The position numbers were made by a program, and so were the translations under genes. The notes below the pieces were generated by a model. The model worked only from the letters and a program-made list of their open reading frames with translations, did not search any database and was not told where the DNA came from. This document shows, in pieces, positions 1-7,062 of a stretch of DNA of 44,091 bases; positions within the stretch are counted from its first letter, which is position 1; every line of letters starts with the position of its first letter. The DNA is from Micavibrio sp. (GTDB taxonomy: Bacteria > Pseudomonadota > Alphaproteobacteria > Micavibrionales > Micavibrionaceae): NCBI GenBank assembly GCA_028290825.1, contig JAQGJB010000115.1, positions 1-44,091 on the forward strand. Reading direction: 5' to 3'.

Positions 1-284
1 AGCACCGGCATGCAAGGCACACCGATGTCCTTGCATTGTTTTTGAAGTGCCTTGCGCATATCGGGATCGACCATCGTGAACAATACCGGCCCGGGGTTTT
101 CACGGATATCGTCGATCACTCTTTCAAGCTGTTTTTCCGTGCGCACGAGTGGCCAGAACCGTTCGACGGGAGCGATATTATCAAACTGCGCCAGGCAGGC
201 GCTGGCCACGCCCTGCAACGTCGTGCCGGTCGCGTCGGAGACAAGGTGGATATAGAAATCGTGCGGCGGCTGGGCTTTTTTCAT
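1..284 (-). CDS. ppsR: PEP synthase/PPDK regulatory kinase-phosphorylase, 5' part
   Basis: The reading frame starts with ATG at 284 and stays open to the window edge, so only about the first 94 residues are present. The translation begins MKKAQPPHDFYIHLVSDATG. The phrase HLVSDATGTTLQ is the N-terminal signature of the DUF299/PpsR family, bifunctional serine/threonine kinases and Pi-dependent pyrophosphorylases that switch PEP synthase or pyruvate phosphate dikinase off and on. The following segment (VERFWPLVRTEKQLERVIDDI, split over residues about 40-60, then NPGPVLFTMVD) also fits. In alphaproteobacteria this gene commonly lies close to hemE on the opposite strand. Here about 6.8 kb of other genes separates the two. 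The nucleotide-binding C-terminal half is outside the window. Confidence 0.85.
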   Translation of the reverse strand, partial: MKKAQPPHDFYIHLVSDATGTTLQGVASACLAQFDNIAPVERFWPLVRTEKQLERVIDDIRENPGPVLFTMVDPDMRKALQKQCKDIGVPCMPV

Positions 285-306
285 CCGGGCCAGTATAGGC
301 TATGCA

Positions 307-338
307 AAAAGGGACAGAAACGGTTTTCTGTCCCTTTT
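307..338 (-). terminator. Intrinsic terminator between the 359-1414 gene and ppsR
   Basis: Perfect 14-bp inverted repeat: arms AAAAGGGACAGAAA at 307-320 and TTTCTGTCCCTTTT at 325-338, with a 4-nt loop. Read on the minus strand it follows the stop codon of the 359-1414 gene by about 20 bases and ends in a T run at 310-306. It therefore separates that gene from ppsR. The A/T arms would also permit some termination on the plus strand. Confidence 0.75.
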
Positions 339-358
339 GACTGAATACTAAAGTCTTT

Positions 359-1414
359 CTAACGAACCGGAATGACTTCCGATTGCGGGAAAATTTTTCG
401 GGCGAGGGCTGAGTCACGGAACGGCACGTTATTCACCATCACCACTTCCATGTCGTACATCAACTGGAACATATGGGTCTGGTTGATTTCATCATTGAGA
501 CCGGCGAAGAACGGGTCGCGCAGAATTCCAGCACCAAGACCGGCGAGATAGCACTTACCATCCGGGAGGATCGAGAGGGCTTCGATACCAGCCGCTTCCA
601 GGCGCTTCTGGCCGAACGGGTTGATGCTGTCTGCGTCCTCCATAATGCCGTCCAATGCTTCCAGCGCATCGTGATCGACGCCGTCCACGCGGGAGACATC
701 GGCATACCATTGACGGAAGGCATAAGCGAGCGCCGCGCCGCTGAACAGAGCACCCGGATCACGTTCCAGGAAGCGGGTGAAAATAATCGCCATGTCGCCT
801 TCCTCGGAGCCGAGGAGATGACGCCAGACTTCCGTGAAACCTGCACCACGCAGTTCCCAGCCGCAGAGAATGGTCACGGTGTCGCAGTCGGCAGAGCGAA
901 CACGCTCCACCATCAAAATCTGTTCCGGTGCATATGTCGCATGGATATCGCCAAGGCGATCCTCGTGCCAGGCATCACGCAGCGCGCGCATCAGCGTGGT
1001 CAGCATGATATGACGGAAAAAGCCCGATTTACCGAGGGCCGATGCATCAAGGCAGAAATGATCGATATAAATAATGCGCTCGTCCTGGTCCATGCAGAAG
1101 CCCTGGTTTTTCAGGTCGGCGAATTCGACAGCCCAGCCGTTATGCGCCGCCGCATCAAGCAGCATGCGCGCCGTCGGGCTTTGATTGACCATCTGCGCCG
1201 CCCATACCAGTGCATCATAACGGTTGCGGAAGTTGGGCGTCTGCCTGTAAAGCGTCTCAAGATCCAGGTGCAATGCGTCTTCGGCAAGATCGGCAAGGGA
1301 CCAGAGTTTGTCTCTGGCGAGATCGGCGACGCCCTCGGAGATTCCCGGGCCGTCCATATCCTGCAGGTTGATCCTGCGAAAATGGGATTTGCGGCTCAGG
1401 CGTTCTGATCTCAT
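359..1414 (-). CDS. Cytoplasmic protein, DUF6782-like paralogue 2
   Basis: 351 residues with no signal peptide or membrane segment. I start it at ATG 1414 because an AGGGG Shine-Dalgarno lies 8 bases upstream and the upstream gene stops only 4 bases before; the frame stays open further upstream but would overlap that gene. Its central region aligns by eye with the protein encoded upstream. Shared points include a motif RxAD followed about 10 residues later by GWEL or AWEL, then W-x2-L, D-x-A-x2-F-x-R, and an aromatic AF-x2-W. I associate the pair with the alphaproteobacterial 'putative metallopeptidase' family DUF6782, but from memory only. The place where a HExRHxxQ-type motif would be expected reads RALRDAWHED here, so a peptidase activity is not supported. 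Function unknown. It is co-transcribed with the upstream paralogue and ends at a strong terminator. Confidence 0.75.
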   Translation of the reverse strand: MRSERLSRKSHFRRINLQDMDGPGISEGVADLARDKLWSLADLAEDALHLDLETLYRQTPNFRNRYDALVWAAQMVNQSPTARMLLDAAAHNGWAVEFADLKNQGFCMDQDERIIYIDHFCLDASALGKSGFFRHIMLTTLMRALRDAWHEDRLGDIHATYAPEQILMVERVRSADCDTVTILCGWELRGAGFTEVWRHLLGSEEGDMAIIFTRFLERDPGALFSGAALAYAFRQWYADVSRVDGVDHDALEALDGIMEDADSINPFGQKRLEAAGIEALSILPDGKCYLAGLGAGILRDPFFAGLNDEINQTHMFQLMYDMEVVMVNNVPFRDSALARKIFPQSEVIPVR

Positions 1415-1418
1415 GTCA

Positions 1419-2798
1419 TCAGCCCCTGTTTCCCAGACGCTTGGTGAATGCGTCGATGTAAAGGACATTTCCGGCTGCCGATCCGGCATCATCCGCATTG
1501 AGCCCTGCAGCGCGTGCAGCGGCGGGAAGTTTGGCCAGGTTTGTGAGAGGTCCGTCCTTCCGGCCCGGGAGAGCCAGAACGGTTGATTTCTTTCCATTGT
1601 CGTCGCCATCCATTATTTTTGTTATGGAAGAACCGTCCGATTGGCGGTCCTTGTTAGGCGAAGAGGTTTGCAATTCCTGTTCCGTTTCGCGGAAAGAACG
1701 TTCGAACTTGATAAACCACAGGAAATTCGCGTTGGAGCGGTCGCGGATCTCTGTGAAGAGGGGGTCGGAAATGACCGTTGCGACGAAAGGTGACAGGTAA
1801 TTCTTGCCGAACGGCATTGTCCCCAAAGCCATAATCAGATCGGCACTGACCGATTTCGACGCCTGTTCATTGTCAAAGACATAACCCTGATAGTCGGACA
1901 GCATCGCCTGGATCAGCGCACGGTCTTCATGGCGGCAGCGATCGGACAGGAACCACGCTTCGAAGACAGCGGAGGCCGCCTGACCATCATTGATGGTGCG
2001 GAAATCGAGATAGGCTTCACGTGCAAAGGCGCGGGCCAGATCTTCAAAGGCGGAGACCTCAAGACGCTCCCACGCGTCTTTGTTTCCGGCCAGTTGCAAT
2101 TCCCACGCGCCGCGGATCATCGCGACGGAAAGGTCTGCGTGCTGGGCACGGTTGATCAGGATCGCCTGATCAGGATGGAAGGTCAGCGGATGAAGCAGAG
2201 CGCCGTTCTTGTGCTGCCATACACGACGTAGTTCACGAATGGCGAGCAAAACCTGGTCGGTTACATCGCGAACAGGATTCAGGAAAACAGTGCGGGCCTC
2301 ACGGTCATAAAATGCTTGTTCCACCTGCGCCGAGAAGGCGAGATTGATGTTATGGGTTTTTGCCGTGTCCAGAAGAGAGGCGACAAAACGGCTTTCCCGC
2401 AACGCTTTTTCAAGCGTTTTCAGTTGAAATGAATGATCCCTTTTCGGAATCAGGGATTCGCCAATGATCTCCATGGACTCATCAACAAAGTTGGCGAGAC
2501 GAAGTTCCGCAAGCTCCGACAACCCGGTCGAAGGCTCGAAACCCATAATCTTTTCCTTGAGATCGGCAACACTCTGTTCAATCGCATTGATGCCGAACGG
2601 ATCGTTCATGTCCTCTTCAGCAAATTCGTCGGCCACATCGCCTTCGAAATCCATGAAGAACAGCGGCTGGTCGCCGATGATCGAGCAGCGCACGGGCTGC
2701 CTGTTATTGAGGGTGTAGGCAAAGCGGCAATGCGCCTGCTGGAAAATCGTGATGGAGCCCCCGCTGCCATCGTCCGAACCGTTTTGTCCCGTTTTCAT
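1419..2798 (-). CDS. Cytoplasmic protein, DUF6782-like paralogue 1
   Basis: 459 residues starting at ATG 2798, with GGGG 7 bases upstream. The N-terminus (about 1-85) is unlike its paralogue and contains an acidic stretch (FEGDVADEFAEEDMND). Residues about 110-370 form the shared domain, including LLAIRELRRVWQHK, FHPDQAILINRAQHAD and AWELQLAG. The segment RELRRVWQ occupies the position of a HELRHxxQ metal-binding motif in the family as I remember it, but both histidines are arginine here, so this is probably a non-catalytic relative. The last roughly 80 residues are polar and low in complexity, rich in S, D, N and A. It is the first gene of a two-gene unit with 359-1414. Function unknown. Confidence 0.72.
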   Translation of the reverse strand: MKTGQNGSDDGSGGSITIFQQAHCRFAYTLNNRQPVRCSIIGDQPLFFMDFEGDVADEFAEEDMNDPFGINAIEQSVADLKEKIMGFEPSTGLSELAELRLANFVDESMEIIGESLIPKRDHSFQLKTLEKALRESRFVASLLDTAKTHNINLAFSAQVEQAFYDREARTVFLNPVRDVTDQVLLAIRELRRVWQHKNGALLHPLTFHPDQAILINRAQHADLSVAMIRGAWELQLAGNKDAWERLEVSAFEDLARAFAREAYLDFRTINDGQAASAVFEAWFLSDRCRHEDRALIQAMLSDYQGYVFDNEQASKSVSADLIMALGTMPFGKNYLSPFVATVISDPLFTEIRDRSNANFLWFIKFERSFRETEQELQTSSPNKDRQSDGSSITKIMDGDDNGKKSTVLALPGRKDGPLTNLAKLPAAARAAGLNADDAGSAAGNVLYIDAFTKRLGNRG

Positions 2799-3047
2799 GG
2801 TATGTCCCCAACCATTATGATGAAATCATTGTAAATCCGGGCTTTACGCCCTGTTATGAGTCCATTATGGGGGGTGGAGGTTAACGCTTTCCTACCAGAA
2901 ATAAGATTCTTCGAATATTCTTTTAAGTCTGAAATATCAAAGGCTTAGATTCTCTTTTTGGTAAGGTTTTGTTAATATTTGCGGCGATGCGAACACGATC
3001 ATATCAATCTTTGCAGATTTGCGGCCTTTCGGTCCCTATCCAGAAGA

Positions 3048-4139
3048 TCAGGGCGGAAGAAGTTTTTGCGATTTCGGGCTCCATTCCCCGACGCGGCTTT
3101 TGATATCCGCGATCTGCAGCGGGCTAAGATGCGCGGCGGCGGCGTCCCGTTTCGTTACCCATCTGCCGGTGCCTTCGGTGCGGGGGTCCAGCAAAAACCA
3201 GTAATAGGCGCGCGCATAGTTTTGTTCAACGCCCTGGCCCGCGTAGTAATGCTCGCCAAGTTCAGCGAAATTGATATTCCCATTCTCGGCTGATTTGTAA
3301 TACCAGCTGAAGGCCGTTTCCTGATTGGCAGGGACGCCCTGCCCGCGCTCATAGAGACTGCCGATTTCCTCCATCGCTACGGCATCGTTCTGCGCCGCCG
3401 CCTTACGGCACCATTTCATAGCCTCCACATAATCGCCGCCACCGATATCCGGGTTTTGATAGAGATAGCAAAGGCCCCGCTGGGCATTGATGAAACCGCG
3501 CTCTGCCGGATTTTTGAAAAGCCGGAAGGCCCGCTCTGGATCTTCCTGAACATGACCGCCGTAGAAATACATACTGCCAAGAATGTCCTGTGCCTGGAGG
3601 GAGCCGTGTTCCGCGGCAAGGGCGTACCAGGACATCGCTTTGTCTTCATCTTTCAGTCCCGGCTTCGTATCGTACATATATCCCAGCGCGAATTCGGCAT
3701 CGGCATTTCCCTGCGACGCGGCACGGTTCCACCATTTGAAGGCTTCGGCGTCGCTTTGCGGCACGCCTTCTCCAGCATGATAATTATAGCCGAGATTATA
3801 TTGAGCAGCAGGATCGCCTTTTTCCGCGCGGTCTGAGAGGCTGCCGATGCCTGCACTGCCGGAAGACGCAAATCCAGCCATGGTCAGAAGGGTCATGACA
3901 AACACAAGACCCAGTGGTGTGAGCGCCAGCGACAACACCCTGCGCCGGTAATATTCCAGCGAGCAGTAAATCAGGACACAGGGATAGACGGCGGTAAAGA
4001 CGCAGATGACGATATCAAATAGTTCAAGACTGTGTGTCGCCATGTGCCGATAATGACCCATGAACCCCAACGGGAATATCCACGGGAAAAAGATCAGCCA
4101 GGCAAGACCGAGACAGAACAGGCCGGAAAATTTCTTCAC
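3048..4139 (-). CDS. Membrane-anchored Sel1-repeat protein
   Basis: 363 residues. Three hydrophobic segments come first (about 5-30, 40-63 and 72-92). About six Sel1-like repeats follow (about 108-330), with the typical pattern A-x2-LGxxYxxGxGVxxDxxxAxxWxxxAAxxG; clear copies are LGYNYHAGEGV, LGYMYDTKPGL, LGSMYFYGGHV, IGSLYERGQGV and LGEHYYAGQGV. Sel1 repeats are alpha-helical solenoids that act as protein-protein adaptors, often at membranes. The repeat domain probably lies on one side of the membrane, anchored by the N-terminal bundle. It starts 9 bases after the stop of the small gene behind luxI, so it is probably in the quorum-sensing operon. The partner is unknown. Confidence 0.85.
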   Translation of the reverse strand: MKKFSGLFCLGLAWLIFFPWIFPLGFMGHYRHMATHSLELFDIVICVFTAVYPCVLIYCSLEYYRRRVLSLALTPLGLVFVMTLLTMAGFASSGSAGIGSLSDRAEKGDPAAQYNLGYNYHAGEGVPQSDAEAFKWWNRAASQGNADAEFALGYMYDTKPGLKDEDKAMSWYALAAEHGSLQAQDILGSMYFYGGHVQEDPERAFRLFKNPAERGFINAQRGLCYLYQNPDIGGGDYVEAMKWCRKAAAQNDAVAMEEIGSLYERGQGVPANQETAFSWYYKSAENGNINFAELGEHYYAGQGVEQNYARAYYWFLLDPRTEGTGRWVTKRDAAAAHLSPLQIADIKSRVGEWSPKSQKLLPP

Positions 4140-4148
4140 AGTAAAAGC

Positions 4149-4496
4149 CTATAGGTTGCCGGGTAAACCTTCGCTTGCCGATACGCCGATCGTACCGCCG
4201 GTCTGCGTTGTGCTCTGGCGTTCTTCAATCTCGTCAATCTCGCGGATGAACAGCTGCTTTTGCAAGAGGCTGAGGCCCTGGAATTTCCGCAGGATATAAA
4301 ACTGATGCAGACAGTCCAGGCTTTCGGGCGAAAGGGGCACATCATCCGGCGTACGTTTTGTCTGTTCGATCGACCATTGCAGGATATTGGCCAGATCCTG
4401 ACGTTCTTCCTTGATGGATTCCTGGAACAGATAACATAGCGACTGGATCAGGCCGTCTTTGAATCTCTGGTCATCTTCAAGTCGAATTTTACTCAC
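4149..4496 (-). CDS. Small unknown protein coupled to luxI
   Basis: 115 residues, mostly predicted helix, with many charged residues and no membrane segment. Its ATG (4496-4494) overlaps the luxI stop codon in an ATGA arrangement, so translation is probably coupled to luxI. I do not recognise a family. The N-terminal half (RFKDGLIQSLCYLFQESIKE, then LANILQWSIEQ) looks like a small helical bundle, and the C-terminus (after about residue 95) looks disordered. Position between an AHL synthase gene and a Sel1 gene suggests a role in the same pathway, for example as an adaptor or modulator. That is inference from context only. Confidence 0.75.
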   Translation of the reverse strand: MSKIRLEDDQRFKDGLIQSLCYLFQESIKEERQDLANILQWSIEQTKRTPDDVPLSPESLDCLHQFYILRKFQGLSLLQKQLFIREIDEIEERQSTTQTGGTIGVSASEGLPGNL

Positions 4497-5182
4497 GCCG
4501 CTCTCCTGATGTCGTCACCGGTCTGGGAATACATCGCAATGCTGGCCGAACGGGGTTTTTGCCCCTCCCCGTAATTCAGCACATCGCCGTAGAGTCCGGT
4601 TGTTTCACGCACTTTTTTATTCATCTTTTCACTGACTGGCATCAAGGCCGCGCGCACGATGTCCGTCGTACCGGGCAGCAGTATTTCCGGGCCAAGCCAT
4701 TGCACATCCCATCCGGCGCGCACAAAAGTGCTGGCCCAGATTTTCGGCAGCATGAAACCGACATAGCAATCAATGCCGCGCTGTAATCCGCGCTCCATAT
4801 AGGCAACGACCAACCCGTCGATCACTGGCTGGCGCTGCTCTTTGCTGAGGAGGGTCCGGTCAAGCACCAGGCGGCTTGCCTCAACCACTTTGGGGCTGTG
4901 CGGAAAATTCTGAGTGATAAGAAATTTAAACGCTTCCGACAGCATATAGGGGATCGTTGTGGGGTAGGAGCGCGTCACGCCCAGAACATCGCCGGACGAA
5001 TTCCGTGCCACGTAATATTCGGTGGCAAGATTGTCATACTGGTCGAACTCCATGCCGTCGACAGTATAGATATTGCCCCATTTTTCTTTCTGGATGACTT
5101 CGCGGTAACGCAGCCGGTGCTGGCCGAGCAGGGGGTTGCCGGGGAAATGATGGTTTGTTGCTATGCTGACGCAATCGATCAT
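4493..5182 (-). CDS. LuxI-family acyl-homoserine-lactone synthase
   Basis: 229 residues. This enzyme family joins an acyl group from acyl-ACP (or an acyl-CoA) to S-adenosylmethionine to make an AHL signal. The conserved LuxI residues are in the expected places: R25 in RLRYREV, W35, D47 and D50 in GMEFDQYD, R71 in VTRSYP, F85, and E101/R104 in VVEASRLVLDR. The start at ATG 5182 is the only good in-frame choice, although no clear Shine-Dalgarno precedes it (AAGCTTGATGC). It lies 35 bases after the luxR stop codon, on the same strand, and overlaps the following small gene by 4 bases. The C-terminal ~40 residues are less conserved. The acyl chain cannot be predicted from the sequence. Confidence 0.93.
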   Translation of the reverse strand: MIDCVSIATNHHFPGNPLLGQHRLRYREVIQKEKWGNIYTVDGMEFDQYDNLATEYYVARNSSGDVLGVTRSYPTTIPYMLSEAFKFLITQNFPHSPKVVEASRLVLDRTLLSKEQRQPVIDGLVVAYMERGLQRGIDCYVGFMLPKIWASTFVRAGWDVQWLGPEILLPGTTDIVRAALMPVSEKMNKKVRETTGLYGDVLNYGEGQKPRSASIAMYSQTGDDIRRAA

Positions 5183-5217
5183 GCATCAAGCTTAGAAAGA
5201 ACGATCAGACTTGATAA

Positions 5218-5967
5218 CTACCGTTTCTGGTAGGGGTTACCGACGAAAGCCGGAGTGATGAGGTTCAGCCTGATCGCTTTGGTAATGGCATAAATCCGGC
5301 CATGCGCCTCGAGCTTCGTGAAAACTTTTTTCCAGTGAAAGCGCACAGTGTTTTGGCTTATGTTCAGGATTGCGGCAATGTCATCGTCGGTTTTCCCCTC
5401 CGCGGCCCAGCTGAGAATCTCCGTCTCGCGGGCGGTCAGTTTGATTTTCAGAGGTTTGCTGAGCATGGCCCGGTAGGTTTCGTGAAAATAAACACTGAGA
5501 AGATAGGCACCGGACAACACGGAGTAATGGTTTTCTTTCAGCGCCGACTTTCGGGCGAGACCAATGCCGACCAGTTCATTACCCTGCCCGCAAAGGGAAA
5601 TGCTGATACCGTCGGTTACGCCGGAATCTTCCGCCTCCCTCATCAGGCGCAGGGAGGATTGTGCAATACCCGGATCATCGACAACATCCGACCAGAAGAA
5701 AGGTTTGCGCGAACTCAGCACGGTCTGTGTCACCGGGTCTAATTCGGCGTAATTCTTTTCTTTGTAAAATTTCATCCAGTCATCGGGATAGCTGGTGGCT
5801 AGGCCGTGCTGGCGCGGCAGTCCAAGGGAGGGGTGGTCCGTGACCAGGCTGTAAGCAATGCGTTCATAACCATGGCCCTCCATGATCTGCCGAAAGTTTT
5901 CGAAAGCCTCTTCGGGATTCCGGGCGGTGTTAATAAGTTCGATATGCTGCCCTAAATTTTTCATCAA
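5218..5967 (-). CDS. LuxR-family AHL-responsive transcription regulator
   Basis: 249 residues. The N-terminal autoinducer-binding domain (about 15-165) keeps the ligand-pocket residues of TraR/LuxR: W64 and Y68 in DDWMKFYKEKNY, D77-P78 in ELDPV, W92 in FFWSD, and a glycine at 116 or 120. The C-terminal LuxR helix-turn-helix (about 176-225) has E181, L185 and G191 in LTARETEILSWAAEGKTDDD, followed by NISQNTVRFHWKKVF. With all key positions present it should respond to the AHL made by the next gene. It is the first gene of the luxR-luxI-small ORF-Sel1 unit. The 97-bp upstream region is very AT-rich. I could not find a convincing lux-box dyad there or in the luxR-luxI gap. Confidence 0.94.
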   Translation of the reverse strand: MMKNLGQHIELINTARNPEEAFENFRQIMEGHGYERIAYSLVTDHPSLGLPRQHGLATSYPDDWMKFYKEKNYAELDPVTQTVLSSRKPFFWSDVVDDPGIAQSSLRLMREAEDSGVTDGISISLCGQGNELVGIGLARKSALKENHYSVLSGAYLLSVYFHETYRAMLSKPLKIKLTARETEILSWAAEGKTDDDIAAILNISQNTVRFHWKKVFTKLEAHGRIYAITKAIRLNLITPAFVGNPYQKR

Positions 5968-6064
5968 CGCCCCCAGGTCGTTATGAAATTCAACTCACAA
6001 TTTAATTTTTTTAATTAGCGGTAACTAAAGTAGCGTCATTTTAAATACAATTACAAGCTTCCTG

Positions 6065-6691
6065 TTATCCAAGCACCTCGTCTACAACGGGAATATCCTC
6101 GATGACCAGTTCTTCATCTTCCAGATTAACATGACCGTGATGGTCCACCACGATATCCGCCTTGAACAACGAATCCTTAAATAGCATCCGTGCAGAAAGG
6201 CGATAAGTTCCATCATTATCAATGCCATACAGATGTAACGGCGCAATCAGCGAACTAACGGCTTTGCGGGCGTTGACGGGCGGTTCATCCTTCCAGGAAA
6301 TTTCGTCAACATTTTCGATAATCACAAAACGTCCGTGACGGCCGCGCACATAGCTGAAAAAGAACCGGACATAATCGTTGATGGTGCTTTCGTCGAGGGT
6401 CAGCGGCGCATTGTCGTTCAGGGCATAGATGGGCTTGTTGGTCCAGTCCAGCATGACCGCGGATCCGGCATCGCCCGCCTTATAGATGAGGGCTGTTTTA
6501 CGGGCGGGCATAATCGTATGGTCGGAGATCTCTATAAACTGATAGCCAGGGTAAAACGAAACCGGGGCGCTCAGAACCGTGGCTTTATCCGCCTGATAGG
6601 GGCTTCCGTCGATCTGCGGATTAAGCTCCGTCAGAAGGGCATGGGCTTCAACAGTATCAAGTTTGGTGAGGGCGTTTCGAAACATGGCCAT
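6065..6691 (-). CDS. Unknown cytoplasmic protein
   Basis: 208 residues with no signal peptide or membrane segment and no family that I recognise. Composition looks like a beta-rich globular domain (FYPGYQFIEISDHTIMPARK, then VMLDWTNKPIYALNDNAPL) with an acidic C-terminal tail (EDEELVIEDIPVVDEVLG). A central helix-strand unit, YVRFFFSYVRGRHGRFVIIE, is the most distinctive part. It is the last minus-strand gene before the strand switch at the putative origin. ATG at 6691 is preceded by CTATGGCC without a good Shine-Dalgarno; the second ATG, at codon 3 (6685), is an alternative. Confidence 0.7.
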   Translation of the reverse strand: MAMFRNALTKLDTVEAHALLTELNPQIDGSPYQADKATVLSAPVSFYPGYQFIEISDHTIMPARKTALIYKAGDAGSAVMLDWTNKPIYALNDNAPLTLDESTINDYVRFFFSYVRGRHGRFVIIENVDEISWKDEPPVNARKAVSSLIAPLHLYGIDNDGTYRLSARMLFKDSLFKADIVVDHHGHVNLEDEELVIEDIPVVDEVLG

Positions 6692-6760
6692 AGTCTAAGG
6701 CTTCGCCCGGGCCTTGCCAAGCGTCCTGTATAACCCTGTGCAGGAATCAGGGTACAGGGC

Positions 6761-6769
6761 TGTGGATTA
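6761..6769 (-). promoter_or_regulatory. Near-consensus DnaA box
   Basis: TGTGGATTA, the reverse complement of TAATCCACA, one mismatch from TTATCCACA. It lies in the putative origin about 190 bp from the consensus box. Confidence 0.45.
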
Positions 6770-6913
6770 GGTTGGGGGCCGAATTAACCCCCGGTCACAG
6801 CTTTATTGGAGGGCGGTTACAAAGCTGGTGAGAAGTAAAACGGGGTTGTTCATGTTCTGGGGAATGAAAGGCGCGACTCGCACGGAAACGGCGGCCTCTG
6901 GGAATCCAGGTTG

Positions 6914-6922
6914 TGGGGATAA
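6914..6922 (-). promoter_or_regulatory. Near-consensus DnaA box
   Basis: TGGGGATAA, the reverse complement of TTATCCCCA, one mismatch from the DnaA consensus. It faces the perfect box at 6947-6955, giving a convergent pair with 24 bases between them. The interval contains TATAAAAAA (6930-6938). Confidence 0.5.
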
Positions 6923-6946
6923 GCATGGTATAAAAAAGCCTCCCCA

Positions 6947-6955
6947 TTATCCACA
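6947..6955 (+). promoter_or_regulatory. Consensus DnaA box in the putative origin
   Basis: Exact TTATCCACA, directly upstream of the AT-rich segment and 27 bases before the CtrA-type site. Confidence 0.75.
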
Positions 6956-6982
6956 GGACCTATTACTATCTACATCCTTTCT

Positions 6983-6997
6983 TTAATTATAAATTAA
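6983..6997. promoter_or_regulatory. CtrA-type binding site TTAA-N7-TTAA
   Basis: TTAATTATAAATTAA fits the full CtrA consensus of two TTAA half-sites separated by seven bases. It lies in the AT-rich part of the putative origin, about 65 bp upstream of the hemE start. In Caulobacter phosphorylated CtrA binds such sites in the origin and blocks initiation; the same site could also act on hemE transcription. Confidence 0.6.
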
Positions 6998-7062
6998 TGA
7001 AATTGTAGAGCAGAAATTAGAGCCCGGCGCGAAAGCAAACGGGCAAACCGGATAAGCGAAAA

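Larger units (their letters stand above)
6692..7062. other. Putative chromosomal replication origin (oriC)
   Basis: 371 bp without genes, between a minus-strand gene and plus-strand hemE, so transcription diverges from it. It contains a consensus DnaA box TTATCCACA (6947-6955), two boxes with one mismatch (6761-6769 and 6914-6922), an AT-rich stretch (about 6961-7018) suited to unwinding, and a perfect CtrA-type site TTAA-N7-TTAA (6983-6997) inside that stretch. Three GANTC methylation-type sites occur at 6744, 6875 and 6902. In Caulobacter the origin lies beside hemE and combines DnaA boxes with CtrA sites, and Rickettsia shares the hemE location. The layout here matches that. Only the sites are seen; origin function is inference. 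Confidence 0.72.

Noticed and set aside
473-1408. Open frame of 311 codons on the plus strand
   Set aside because: Antisense to the 359-1414 gene, which has a Shine-Dalgarno, a coupled neighbour and a terminator; the plus frame has none.
2014-2029. TTCACGTGCAA as a parS site
   Set aside because: The right arm is interrupted, and it lies in an unrelated coding region.
5183-5217. lux box in the luxR-luxI gap
   Set aside because: No dyad of the expected length and symmetry was found there or upstream of luxR; how LuxR acts on this operon stays open.
6002-6014. TTAA-N5-TTAA upstream of luxR as a CtrA site
   Set aside because: Spacing is five, not seven, and the sequence is a simple A/T run.
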